Below are positions 8,444-17,400 of a stretch of DNA of 64,000 nucleotides, piece by piece. The stretch covers positions 1 to 64,000 of the forward strand of contig NZ_JAERQF010000012.1 of the NCBI RefSeq assembly GCF_016734815.1, in the 5' to 3' direction. The notes beneath the pieces are model-generated. The model had not been told where the DNA came from and did no database searches. It saw nothing but the letters and a program-made list of their open reading frames with translations. This DNA is from Hymenobacter rubidus. Lineage in GTDB: Bacteria; Bacteroidota; Bacteroidia; Cytophagales; Hymenobacteraceae. The first letter of the stretch is position 1. Each line of letters begins with the position of its first letter. Both the position numbers and the translations under genes were made by a program.

Positions 8444-8641
8444 CTACATTTTAGCGGTAGTGGGCGCTTTTTCAGCCGGCTTCACAGCGGCGGTTTTGGT
8501 GCCTTTTTTCATGCAGCAGGCGTCGCCGCCTTTGGTGCATTCCTTTTTGGTGGCTTTGGCGTCTTTGCCGGGGCCGGTGTGAGCGAAAGCGGTGGTGCCG
8601 GTTACGGCAAACAGAGCGAGGGCAAGCAGGGATTTTTTCAT
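8444..8641 (-). CDS. Small Cys/Lys-rich secreted protein
   Basis: A 65-residue protein starting at ATG 8641 (MKKSLLALALFAVTGTTAFA), a textbook Sec signal peptide cleaved after AFA at about residue 20. The mature part of about 45 residues contains three cysteines in CTKGGDACC, many lysines and an Ala/Pro/Lys tail. The Cys cluster could bind a metal or form a disulfide. A longer frame upstream to 8845 is ignored because the signal peptide fixes the start. A terminator lies 33 bp downstream. Short proteins of this layout are frequent in Hymenobacter-like genomes; no function is known to me. Confidence 0.72.
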   Translation of the reverse strand: MKKSLLALALFAVTGTTAFAHTGPGKDAKATKKECTKGGDACCMKKGTKTAAVKPAEKAPTTAKM

Positions 8642-8821
8642 GGGAAACGAAGTGGGATGATGGGAAACAAAAGGTGAAAACTCAGGGTTTTCAGGCTCTA
8701 AGATACGTAGCGGCGGCACAAGTTTGCACATGGCCGCATCAGTCGCACCGGTTTCTTTTCGCTCACCAATTGCTGCCCGCGCGGCACCGGCCACGGCCGG
8801 GCCGGCACGGGTGGCCGTCTC

Positions 8822-11140
8822 ATGTCCCTTCGCCGATACGCTCACCTCACCCTGCTCGTGCTGGGCCTGCTCACGGTGTTGAGCGGCTACTTTGTGGCCC
8901 AGCTGCGGTTCAATTACAATTTCAACGACTTCTACCCCGCCGGCGACCCCGACTTGGACTACTACCAGGGCTACACCCAGCGCTTCGGCAACGACAACGA
9001 CTACCTGCTGCTGGGCGTGGAAGCGCCGGCCGGCAAAACGGTGTTTGACCCGGCCTTTCTCGCTCAGGTCAATTCGCTTACCCGCTTGGCGCGGCGCGAG
9101 CCCAACGTGCTACACGTCACCTCCCCCACCACGCTGGCCAACACCGTGGTCGAGGGATTGGGCGTGTTCAGCATTCCCTACCTGCACCCCGAGGCCTACG
9201 CCGCCGACCCCGCCCGCCGCGCCGCCGATTCCACCCTCATCTACCGCACGCCCGGCCTGGTAGGCAACGTGTTCAGCCCCAATGCCCGCGCCCTCACGCT
9301 GGTGTTTCAGCTCACCCCCGACCTCAAAAAGCCGCCGAGCGACTCACTCTTCACGGCGTTGCGTGGCGGCCTCACGCAGCTGGGCATCCCGGAGGCGCGG
9401 GTGCATTTTGCGGGCCGCATCGTGGCGCAGTCGGTGTTTGTGGACCGGCTGAAGTGGGAATTGGTCGTGTTCATGTCGCTGTCGGTGTTGCTGGTCACGG
9501 GGCTGCTGTGGCTCACGTTCCGAACGTGGTGGGGCGTGGTACTGCCGCTGATTGTGGTGCTGGGCGCCATTACTTGGGGCCTGGGCGTGATGTCGGCCTT
9601 TGGCGTCACCATCGATTTGATGACGGCCCTGCTCCCGCTCATGCTGTTCGTGGTAGGCATGAGCGACACTATTCACATCATCAGCCGCTACGTGAGCGAG
9701 CTGGGCTACGGCGCCAGCAAAAAAGATGCCTTGCGCGTCACCATCAAGGAATCGGGGTTCGGGTCGGGGCTCTCGGCGCTGACCACCAGCCTGGGCTTTT
9801 TCACGCTGATGACCAGCACTATCCGGCCCATTCACAACTTCGGACTGTTCACGGGCATTGCCGTTATACTGGCGTTCATCCTCAGTTTCACGCTGTTGCC
9901 GGCCATGCTGGTGCTGCTGGGCAAGCCCCAGCTGCGCGCGCCGCGCCGCCACGGCCACGACTGGGACGGCGTGCTCAGCCGCCTGTTTCGCACCGTGCTG
10001 TTGCGCCGCCGGCTGATTTTTACGCTTAGCGGGCTGGTGCTGGCGGCGGCCATTGGCCTGAGCACACGGGTGCGCATCAATTCCTCGCTGCTTGACGATT
10101 TGTCGAAAAGCGACCCCGTGCGGCAGGATTTCGCCTTTTTCGAGCGGCAGTTTGCCGGCGTGCGCCCATTTGAGCTGGAGCTGAAACCCGCCGGTGGCCG
10201 CGACATCTACGACCTGGCCGTGCTGCGCCAGACCGAGCAAATCGAAGGCTACCTGCAGCACACCTACGGCTTGCGCTTTGCCGCTTCGCCGGTCACGCTG
10301 GTGAAGTCGGTGCGCAAGGCCTTGCACGGCGGCGGCCTGGCCGAATACCGCCTGCCCGCCGACACCACGGAGCTGCAGAGCCTGCGCGGCAAGCTCCGGC
10401 AATTCCGCAAGCGGCCCGAATTCAGCGCCCTGGCCCTGCCCGATGGCACGGCCGGCCGCCTCACCGGGCGCATGGCCGACGTGGGCAGCATCCGGGCCGA
10501 TGCGCTGAACGACGCCCTGCGCCACTACCTGCACACCCGCATCGACAGCACCGTGCTGCGCACCCGCCTCACGGGCTCGTCCAACCTCATCGATAAAAAC
10601 AACGAAAACCTGACCCTGAACATGATTCAGGGCATGGCCATTGATGTGGCCATGGTCACGCTCATCGTGCTGGCCCTTTTCCGCTCCTTCCGCATGACGC
10701 TGGTGGTGCTCATTCCCAACCTGCTGCCCATCGTCATCGTGGCCGGCGTGATGGGCCTGGCCGGCGTGAACATGAAGGTGAGCACGAGCATCATTTTCAC
10801 CATCGCCTTCGGCATTGCCGTCGACGACACCATCCACTTTATCAGCAAGCTGCGCCTCACGCTGGGCAAGGAACCGGATATTTTTCGGGCCGTGCGGCGT
10901 ACGTATCTCCTGGCCGGCAAAGCCGTCATTTCCACGTCCCTAATTCTGGTGGGCGGCTTTTCAACGCTGCTGTTCTCCAAGTTTGACGGCACGTTTTACG
11001 TGGGCCTGCTCATCGGCCTCACGCTGCTGTTCGGCGTGGTGGCCGAGCTCACGCTGCTGCCCCTGCTGATTCTGTATTTCTACAAGCGGCCCAAAGGGCA
11101 GCGCGAGAAACAGCCGCAGGCCTTACAACTGGAACAATAA
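8822..11140 (+). CDS. RND/MMPL family transporter
   Basis: A 772-residue inner-membrane permease of the RND superfamily (HAE3/MMPL type), driven by the proton gradient. An N-terminal TM helix (about 8-28) is followed by a periplasmic loop (YNFNDFYPAGDPDLDYYQGY). Then comes a block of TM helices with LMLFVVGMSDTIHIISRYV (about 275-295) and KESGFGSGLSALTTSLGFFT. A second half repeats this plan with a large periplasmic loop (about 410-590) and FGIAVDDTIHFISKLRL plus AVISTSLILVGGFSTLLFS. The charged residues in the GMSD and GIAVDD helices match proton-relay positions. No membrane-fusion or outer-membrane partner is adjacent. HAE3 proteins often move lipids or hopanoids, but the substrate here is unknown. 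An intrinsic terminator follows at 11241-11280. Confidence 0.9.
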   Translation: MSLRRYAHLTLLVLGLLTVLSGYFVAQLRFNYNFNDFYPAGDPDLDYYQGYTQRFGNDNDYLLLGVEAPAGKTVFDPAFLAQVNSLTRLARREPNVLHVTSPTTLANTVVEGLGVFSIPYLHPEAYAADPARRAADSTLIYRTPGLVGNVFSPNARALTLVFQLTPDLKKPPSDSLFTALRGGLTQLGIPEARVHFAGRIVAQSVFVDRLKWELVVFMSLSVLLVTGLLWLTFRTWWGVVLPLIVVLGAITWGLGVMSAFGVTIDLMTALLPLMLFVVGMSDTIHIISRYVSELGYGASKKDALRVTIKESGFGSGLSALTTSLGFFTLMTSTIRPIHNFGLFTGIAVILAFILSFTLLPAMLVLLGKPQLRAPRRHGHDWDGVLSRLFRTVLLRRRLIFTLSGLVLAAAIGLSTRVRINSSLLDDLSKSDPVRQDFAFFERQFAGVRPFELELKPAGGRDIYDLAVLRQTEQIEGYLQHTYGLRFAASPVTLVKSVRKALHGGGLAEYRLPADTTELQSLRGKLRQFRKRPEFSALALPDGTAGRLTGRMADVGSIRADALNDALRHYLHTRIDSTVLRTRLTGSSNLIDKNNENLTLNMIQGMAIDVAMVTLIVLALFRSFRMTLVVLIPNLLPIVIVAGVMGLAGVNMKVSTSIIFTIAFGIAVDDTIHFISKLRLTLGKEPDIFRAVRRTYLLAGKAVISTSLILVGGFSTLLFSKFDGTFYVGLLIGLTLLFGVVAELTLLPLLILYFYKRPKGQREKQPQALQLEQ

Positions 11141-11240
11141 CGGCATTCATTCCCTGCTGGAATTTCCTCTCGGCTAGCAGCCGTTGGCCTACAGGAAACA
11201 TTCTAAGTGGTGGTCCAGAAGGAAGCGTATTGAATTTAGT

Positions 11241-11280
11241 CCGTCCTGCTGAGCGCAGTCGAAGCATGACGGGCTTTTTT
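11241..11280 (+). terminator. Intrinsic terminator built from a REP-like sequence
   Basis: CCGTCCTGCT and AGCATGACGG pair around GAGCGCAGTCGA and are followed by GCTTTTTT. The sequence TGCTGAGCGCAGTCGAAG is a variant of the TCCTGAGCGCAGCGAAGGA tail seen at 41384, so a dispersed repeat appears to serve as the terminator of the transporter gene. Confidence 0.65.
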
Positions 11281-11344
11281 ACTACGGTTATTTTCGCTCG
11301 ACTGCTTAAAGAGCACGTGAGCATGAATTCACAGAATCGTTTGT

Positions 11345-11352
11345 TAACTTTG
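11345..11352 (+). promoter_or_regulatory. Possible -7 box upstream of the MpaB-type gene
   Basis: TAACTTTG matches TAnnTTTG exactly and ends 18 bp before the ATG at 11371. No clear -33 TTTG is seen at 17-23 nt upstream. Confidence 0.35.
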
Positions 11353-11370
11353 TATTTCAAAGTTCTTTTT

Positions 11371-12198
11371 ATGAAACCGGAATACTTCGTAGCTCCTCAT
11401 TCCATCGTCCGCCGCATTTGGGGGACTGCTGATACGGTGCTGTTCATCTTTGCCGGAGCGGCCGCCGAGTTTGCGCTCAACAAAGCGGTGGACTGGCTGT
11501 ACTTCACCGGGCGCCTGCCGGCCGACCCGCTGGAGCGTTTATTTTCGACCGTTGACTACGCCCGGCGCATTGTTTTTGCCGACCGCGCCGGGGCCGAGCA
11601 GGCCATCGACAGCATTGCGGCCATTCACCGGGCCGTTGAGGCGCGGCGCGGGCAGGCCATTCCCGACTGGGCTTACCGCGACGTGCTGTTCCTGCTCATT
11701 GCCTATTCCATCCGGGCTTTCGAATTGCTGGAACGGCCCCTGACTTTGCCCGAGCGGGAAGAAATAACCGATGTGTTCATTCGCCTGGGACGGCGCATGG
11801 GCATCCCGGCATTGCCCGGTTCTTATCAGGCCTGGACCGTCACCCGCGAGCAGCATCTTACCCAAAACTTGGCCCTAAGCAATTACAGCGCGGACCTTTA
11901 CGTGCAATATCGCAAGCACCTGGGCAGCCCACGCTACGTGCTGCTGCGAGCAGTACAGGGGATGGTGGCGCCACCTTCGGTTCGCCGGATGCTGGGCTTG
12001 GGCACCGGCGCTTGGCTGCGGCCGGCCCTGCTTGCCTACCAACGCACCAAGCGCTTGGACATCAGCCAATGGGCCAAAAATTCCATGCTTCCCCCCGCAT
12101 ACCGGGCCCGCATCAAAGCCCTCGACGCGGCCCCGGCCGCAATGCCAGCTGGCAGTCGCCAGGTTTGTCCCTACCACAAAGCCCAGCGACAGCACTGA
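11371..12198 (+). CDS. Oxygenase MpaB family protein (DUF2236)
   Basis: A 275-residue protein starting at ATG 11371 (MKPEYFVAPHSIVRRIWG), just after a TAnnTTTG motif; earlier in-frame ATGs lie in the repeat-derived terminator region. The order SIVRRIWG, DTVLFIFAGAAAEFALNKAV, FSTVDYARRIVF, DSIAAIHRAVE, WAYRDVLFLLIAYSIRAFELL, GRRMGIPALP follows the mostly helical DUF2236 family. This family includes heme-dependent latex-clearing and peptide-modifying oxygenases. Which histidine would bind heme cannot be decided by eye. Substrate unknown. Confidence 0.7.
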   Translation: MKPEYFVAPHSIVRRIWGTADTVLFIFAGAAAEFALNKAVDWLYFTGRLPADPLERLFSTVDYARRIVFADRAGAEQAIDSIAAIHRAVEARRGQAIPDWAYRDVLFLLIAYSIRAFELLERPLTLPEREEITDVFIRLGRRMGIPALPGSYQAWTVTREQHLTQNLALSNYSADLYVQYRKHLGSPRYVLLRAVQGMVAPPSVRRMLGLGTGAWLRPALLAYQRTKRLDISQWAKNSMLPPAYRARIKALDAAPAAMPAGSRQVCPYHKAQRQH

Positions 12199-12308
12199 TT
12201 CACTGCGGCAGTGCGATGAACAAAACGCCGTCGAAACAGCGCCCCGCTGCGTTGCCAGAACGGGAATGCGGGCAAAATGCGCTATTTTTACTACAAACAA
12301 CCCACTTT

Positions 12309-13232
12309 ATGAAATCAGCTTTTTCCGCGGTTATTACCCGATACTTCGTATTGACGCTGCTGGCGGCGGCCGGACTCTTCGCAACGGCCTGCACGAAAGA
12401 TGCGCCTGAGGTCACCGATTACAGTGCAATTGACGATGGCATCATCAAGCAATACCTCTCCAGCCACAACATCACCACGGCTCAGCAACAGCTTTCCGGG
12501 CTCTACTTCCTGCCCGTTTCAACCAATGCCAACGCCACCAAGATAACCCCGGGCACCATCGTTTCGGTGTTCTATACGGCTCATTTGGTCGACGCCGCTG
12601 GCACGGTGTTCGATGCCTCGTCCCGCCACAACAACGTCCCCATCACCTTCGTCTCGGGCGGCGGCCAGCTGCTGCCGGGCTTCGAAGAAGGCATTTCCCT
12701 GATGCACATCGGCGACAAAGCCGAGCTGCTGATACCCTCCGCGCTGGCTTATGGGTCGTCTACCGCCGGCGGCGCCATCCCGGCCAATTCGGTGCTGCGC
12801 TTTGAAGTAGAAGTGGTCGACTACCAGGTTATCGACGACAATTTAATCAAAAACTACTTGACCACCAACAACATCACCACCGCCCAGAAACAGATTTCCG
12901 GTCTTTACTTTCTGCCCGTAACAACCAACGCGGGGGCCGTACACGCCGCCACCGGCAATACGGTTTCGGTGCTCTATACCGGCCATTTGCTCGATGCGGC
13001 CAGCACCGTATTCGATGCCTCGTCGCTGAACAACAACACCCCGATAACCTTCATTTTAGGCCGTGGCCAGGTAATTCCGGGCTTCGAAGAAGGCATTGCC
13101 CTGATGCACAAAGGCGACCGGGCCGAGCTGCTGCTGCCCTCGGCGCTGGCCTACGGGCCGCAGGGTTCATCCACCAAAATCGGCCCCAATGCCGTGCTGC
13201 GCTTCGAAGTGGAGCTGGTGGATGTGAAGTAG
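12309..13232 (+). CDS. Lipoprotein with two tandem FKBP-type peptidyl-prolyl isomerase domains
   Basis: A 307-residue predicted lipoprotein. The N-terminal signal ends in LFATAC, a plausible lipobox. Two homologous halves follow, each starting with a D-x-I-I-K-x-Y-L-x-x-x-N-I-T-T-A-Q leader and SGLYFLPV. The FKBP fold follows in each: VSVFYTAHLVDAAGTVFDAS and LLPGFEEGISLMHIGDKAELLIPSALAYG in the first half, and VSVLYTGHLLDAASTVFDAS, VIPGFEEGIALMHKGDRAELLLPSALAYG in the second. Active-site positions (Y, D, F, the GFEEGI loop, Y) are largely retained, though the first domain has YTAHL where YTGHL or YTGxL is usual. It probably assists folding in the periplasm or outer membrane. A single-domain paralogue lies at 13924. 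Confidence 0.9.
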   Translation: MKSAFSAVITRYFVLTLLAAAGLFATACTKDAPEVTDYSAIDDGIIKQYLSSHNITTAQQQLSGLYFLPVSTNANATKITPGTIVSVFYTAHLVDAAGTVFDASSRHNNVPITFVSGGGQLLPGFEEGISLMHIGDKAELLIPSALAYGSSTAGGAIPANSVLRFEVEVVDYQVIDDNLIKNYLTTNNITTAQKQISGLYFLPVTTNAGAVHAATGNTVSVLYTGHLLDAASTVFDASSLNNNTPITFILGRGQVIPGFEEGIALMHKGDRAELLLPSALAYGPQGSSTKIGPNAVLRFEVELVDVK

Positions 13233-13334
13233 CACTGCGGAGCAAGCTGGTTTGGGCAATGAAGCGGGCCCGCGCCCGGCTCAATTTCATTGCCACAGGC
13301 CTCAAATGCTTTTAAGGAAACTTCTGAGCGTGCC

Positions 13335-13893
13335 ATGTCCTTGATGACTCTACAGCGTCCTTATTACCTCGGAGCGGCGCTTTTGCTGCTGGTCGAAGCG
13401 TCCATTGCGCTATTATTATTTGTGCATGACAGCTTTGTTCGGCCACACGGCGGCGACTTTCTGGCCGCTATTTTTCTCTTTTGCCTTCTGCGCAGCGTTT
13501 GGGCGTGGCCCGTTTTCAAACCGGAAGTCCTGACGTTATTACTGGCATATGCCGTTGAACTCTCGCAGTCTGTTCATCCGCTGCACTACGTGGGCTGGCA
13601 GCATTCTCAACTGGCTCGCGTGGTCTTACAGCGGTTTCGGAGTCGGTATACAGGCGCTGGAAGTAGCGCGAACTGTGTAGTTCGCGTCCCAGCACCATCT
13701 TATCGAAACGACTGGCGCGGGGGCACGAACTGCAAAGTTCGCGCTACGGTACACCGACCCCGAATCTGCTCTAGGCAGCCAGTTTGAGTGGGCCGACCTG
13801 CTGGCTTACACTGCAGGGGCCGGCTTTGCCGGCAGTTGCGCGGCCGTAACAGACCACAGTGCCCAACTCCGAGCGAAAATTTTTTCATCCTGA
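13335..13893 (+). pseudogene. DUF2809 membrane protein gene interrupted by a palindromic element
   Basis: The first part (from ATG 13335) encodes 98 residues with TM helices and DUF2809 motifs: IALLLFVHDSFVRPHGGDFLAAIFLFCLLRS, written as FVHDSFVRPHGGDFL then a TM helix, and LLAYAVELSQ, VGWQHSQLARVVL. It then runs into the palindromic element at 13629-13773. After the element, in a different frame, GSQFEWADLLAYTAGAGFAGSC continues up to a TGA at 13891-13893. In intact DUF2809 proteins the VVLG-x-x-F-x-W-x-DLLAY motif is continuous. Joining 13628 to 13774 restores an in-frame protein of about 137 residues, the usual family length. The insertion is 145 bp, hence the frame change. Confidence 0.85.
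13629..13773. mobile_element. Palindromic element (AGAGCGG family), copy 2, inserted in DUF2809 gene
   Basis: It has the same architecture as 8218-8364: left end CAGCGGTTTCGGAGTCGGTA, an inner arm GAAGTAGCGCGAACT, a partner arm AAGTTCGCGCTAC, and right end ACCCCGAATCTGCTCTA. It sits exactly between the codons TTA and GGC of the DUF2809 frame and is flanked by TA on both sides, compatible with a TA target duplication. Its right half is more diverged than that of copy 1. Confidence 0.8.
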
Positions 13894-13923
13894 CTTCAGC
13901 ACTGCTTTGCCCCAAAACCAATT

Positions 13924-14418
13924 ATGAAAAACCTGTTTTCCGCCAGCCTCATTCGCACGGCCTTGTTCCTGTTACCTCTTACAGCCGGCTTACTCACGAC
14001 GGCCTGCAAGAAGACGACGAAATCGGACGAGGAAATCATCAAAGAATACCTGGATACCAACAAGATAACGAATGCCCAACGACAAAGCTCCGGTCTATAC
14101 TACGTGCCTACCCTCACCGATGCCACCCAAGTTCAGGCTGTGGCGGGCAAAACGGTTTCGGTGCTCTACACCGGCATGCTGATGGATGGCACCGTATTCG
14201 ATGCCTCGGCGCAGCACGGCAACGTGCCCATCAGTTTTGTACTCGGACGCGGCAAAGTAATCGCGGGCTGGGACGAAGGCATCGCCCTGATGCACAAGGG
14301 CGACAAAGCCCAGTTGCTCATTCCTTCGGCCCTCGGCTACGGCTCAGCGGGTGCTCCGCCTTCTATTCCGGGCGATGCGGTACTGCGGTTCCAGGTCGAG
14401 CTGGTCGATGTGAAATAA
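13924..14418 (+). CDS. FKBP-type peptidyl-prolyl isomerase lipoprotein
   Basis: A 164-residue predicted lipoprotein: signal peptide ending LLTTAC (lipobox), then SDEEIIKEYLDTNKITNAQ and one FKBP domain with VSVLYTGMLMDGTVFDAS, VIAGWDEGIALMHKGDKAQLLIPSALGYG and VLRFQVELVDVK. The W in AGWDEGI corresponds to the conserved pocket tryptophan that the tandem paralogue at 12309 replaces with F. It ends just before a strong terminator at 14424-14459. It shares its leader with the two-domain gene upstream, so these are products of duplication on both sides of the DUF2809 gene. Confidence 0.92.
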   Translation: MKNLFSASLIRTALFLLPLTAGLLTTACKKTTKSDEEIIKEYLDTNKITNAQRQSSGLYYVPTLTDATQVQAVAGKTVSVLYTGMLMDGTVFDASAQHGNVPISFVLGRGKVIAGWDEGIALMHKGDKAQLLIPSALGYGSAGAPPSIPGDAVLRFQVELVDVK

Positions 14419-14423
14419 AAGGT

Positions 14424-14459
14424 CACAAAGGAGCGGAGCAGCAGCTCCGCTCCTTTGTG
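14424..14459. terminator. Bidirectional terminator between convergent genes
   Basis: A perfect 16-bp stem CACAAAGGAGCGGAGC / GCTCCGCTCCTTTGTG with loop AGCA, lying between the convergent FKBP and helicase genes. The terminal T-run is short (CTTT), so it may act as a stability hairpin as well as a terminator. Confidence 0.7.
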
Positions 14460-14477
14460 CTTTACCGCCTTTCCGGC

Positions 14478-17400
14478 TCACCGCACCCGCTTCAGCAGGG
14501 CGGCGTGGTGGGGGGCCCGGCTCAGAACTTCCTCATTGCCCAGCAACACCAGTTGCTGCCGCGCCCGTGTGAGGGCCACGTTGAGTTTGCGGTCGACCTG
14601 TCCGGTTTCGTCCGGCGACACCATTAGTTCCAGCTGGTGCTCGTGGTGGCAGCAGAAACTCACGATAATCACCTCGCGCTGGCTCCCCTGGTAGCGCTCC
14701 ACGGTGTCGACGCTGACCCGCGCCAGGGCCGGCAAACCGAGTTCCACCGCCAGTTGCGCGAGCCGGGCCCGAATGCGGGCCGCTTGGTTGCGGTAGCTGG
14801 CGATAATGCCCAGCGTGGTTTCCGGATTGAAAGCCGCGCCGAAGCCCTGGGCCACGTAAGCCGCCGCCTGCCCCGCCAGCTCCACTTCCTGGGCCGATTC
14901 TTTCATGGACAGGTCCTCCGGCACCCGGCGCGTGGGCACAAACACCACGCGCTGGCGGCTCATTTGGCCCGCAAGGTTAGTAGTAGGTGCCGGCCAGGCG
15001 TCCCGGTCCAGCGGGGCACTTTGCCAGGGCAGTGGGCAGCGCAACTGGCCGTTGTAAAAGTCCTGATTGACGAGGGTGGCCAGCTCCTGGTGCATGCGGT
15101 ATTGGTCGGCCAGCGTGCCGTGGGCGTGGGGCCAATGGGTTTCGGCGCGGCGGAACAGGCGCTCGAAATACGAGTTGCGCAGGTTGGTCAGGCCCAGCTC
15201 GTGGTGCAGCAGCTCGGCGCATTCAGGAGCCACGGCGCTGCTTTCCATTTCCTGGGCCACCACGGCGGGCAGCTGGCGGTGGTCGCCGATGAGAATGAAC
15301 TTGCGCACTTTGGCCAGCAGGGCCAGCATGGGCGCCTCCAGCACCTGGCTGGCCTCGTCCACCACGGCCAGGTCGAACTGCTTTAGCATAAACAGCTCGG
15401 GCTTGCCCAGCAGGCTGGCCACCGTGCCCACGTAGAACGGGCACGTAGTAAGGCGGCCCCGCACCATTTGGCGGCTGGTGCAGTCGCGCAGCATGTTGTC
15501 GAGCAAATATGGCCGGTACATGGGCGCCGTGCCCAGGCGCGAGCCCACCCGAATAAACGGCAGCCCGGCCTGCACCAGCTGCTCGCAGATTTCGTCCACG
15601 GCGCGGTTGGTGTAGGCAGCCAGCAGCACTTGCTTGTCCTCTTTGTACAGGCTCACGGCCAGCTCGCGCAGCACCGAGCGGGTTTTGCCGGTGCCCGGCG
15701 GGCCGCAGAGCACAAACCAATCGGGCGCTGCCAATGCACGGGCCACCACTTCGGTAGCCGTGGTGGCCGGGGCCGCCGCGGCGTTCCAGCCTTCCGGCTC
15801 GCGGGGGCCGGTGCGGGCCAGCAGCCGCTTGCGGCGGTCCGCGGCAAGGGATAAAAACGCCGACAAACCGGCCCACTCCCGCCGAAACGTGTCGTAGGTA
15901 TCCGGCTCCAGTGCCCAATGCGAATGGCCGTGCAGGTAGCGCGGGGCCATGCGGCGGTTGCGCACGCTTAGCACCACTCGGCCGTCGGCACCCAAGTCTT
16001 CAGCCAGCACTGCTTTCACTACCTGGGCATCCAGGACAGACAAACGCTTGCTGTTTTGCTCCAGCCGGGAGCCGGCTTCCACACCGTCAATTTCCGGCGC
16101 TTCGGTGCCTTTGCCAGTTGCGTCAAGGTCGCGCGGCCGGCGTCGGCGGGGGTAGAGAATTAAGGTATCACCTGCCCGGAAGTTCACCTCGCGGCCATTG
16201 GCAGGGCGCTGAAAAATGAGGTGAGGCCCGAGTCCGTCGCGGGCATCGTCGGGGGCATCGCTGTGGTCCTCTACCAGCTCCAGGTCGTCGAGCAAGCTAA
16301 AGTTCTGGTACTTGCGGGCCTGGGGCAACAGCCAGAGGCCCGCCTGCCCGCCGGCATCGCCGGGCCGGGCTTCGTCGCCGAGCAGGGTCAGGCGCATTTC
16401 GCGCGCCGTAAAGCGGGCCAGCTCCAGGCAATAGGCGCGTTCCACGGGGTCGGCGGCAGCCCAGGCGTTGGCCACTTTTTCGGCCTTGGCTTTGCCGAAG
16501 GGCGGCAGTGCCGTCAGGTTGGGGTGTAGCACGGGAGCCAGCAGCTGGGCGGTTTGGAGGGGCCCGGTAGCCCGGGCCAGCTGCAACTCTAGTCCTACCA
16601 GATGGTTGCGAGCCGAGAGCAGCCGGTCAATCAAGTCCTGGTCCTGGTCGACGCGGCGCACGGCGGGCTGGCCACTGGCCGCGTTGGAATACAGAATGCT
16701 GGTGCGGCCCCGCCCGGCCGTTTCGCCATCGGCCCCGAACACCGATTCGAGCAGCAAGCGGTAGAGCTGGGCCTGGGCGGCGTGGTTACTCCACGGCTCG
16801 GCGTGCGGCACCTTGGTGGAGCTTTTCAACTCCACCAAATCGTAGCCGGTGCTACTTTCGTGAAGCAGGTCGAGTCGGCCCTGCAAGCCGTAAGTGGCCG
16901 ACAGAAAAGTGGGTTCCAGAAAGCAGTCGGCCAGCCGCAGGGGCTCCTGCTGATAGCCCGTGCGGCTCTGGGCCACAAAGCCCTGGGCCCGGGTATCGCG
17001 CAGGGTGCAGTGGTGGCGGCGTAGGTCGTTCAGCAACTCGGGCACGCCGGTACGGGTCTGAAACTCCGGCAGCGTGCTGATGGCCAATGGCGCCGAACGA
17101 AACAGCTTCCCACGGAAAAACTTCTCTACGTTGAACTCAGCAGCTTCGGCATCGGTGGCAGCTGGCTCAGGTTCATCGGCACCGCTGGATACCAAGGATT
17201 TTGCCAGGGCAGCTTGTTCGGCCTGCCGGGCGGCGTGGCTCACTTCTTCGTCCAGCAGCAGGTTTACGAGGTTTCCCAGCACCAGGGGCCGCGAGATTTC
17301 GTCGGGCGAAAACGCATTTAGCAACGCCCATTCGGGAATGGTGCCGTCTTTCTGGGCACACTCAGCAATGGTCGTCACGCTCACCAGATAGTCGGGCTCG

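Noticed and set aside
9344-10837. Long open frame antisense to the RND transporter (497 codons)
   Set aside because: It is a shadow of the transporter gene, rich in His/Gln/Arg as is typical of antisense frames in GC-rich DNA, with no domain pattern.
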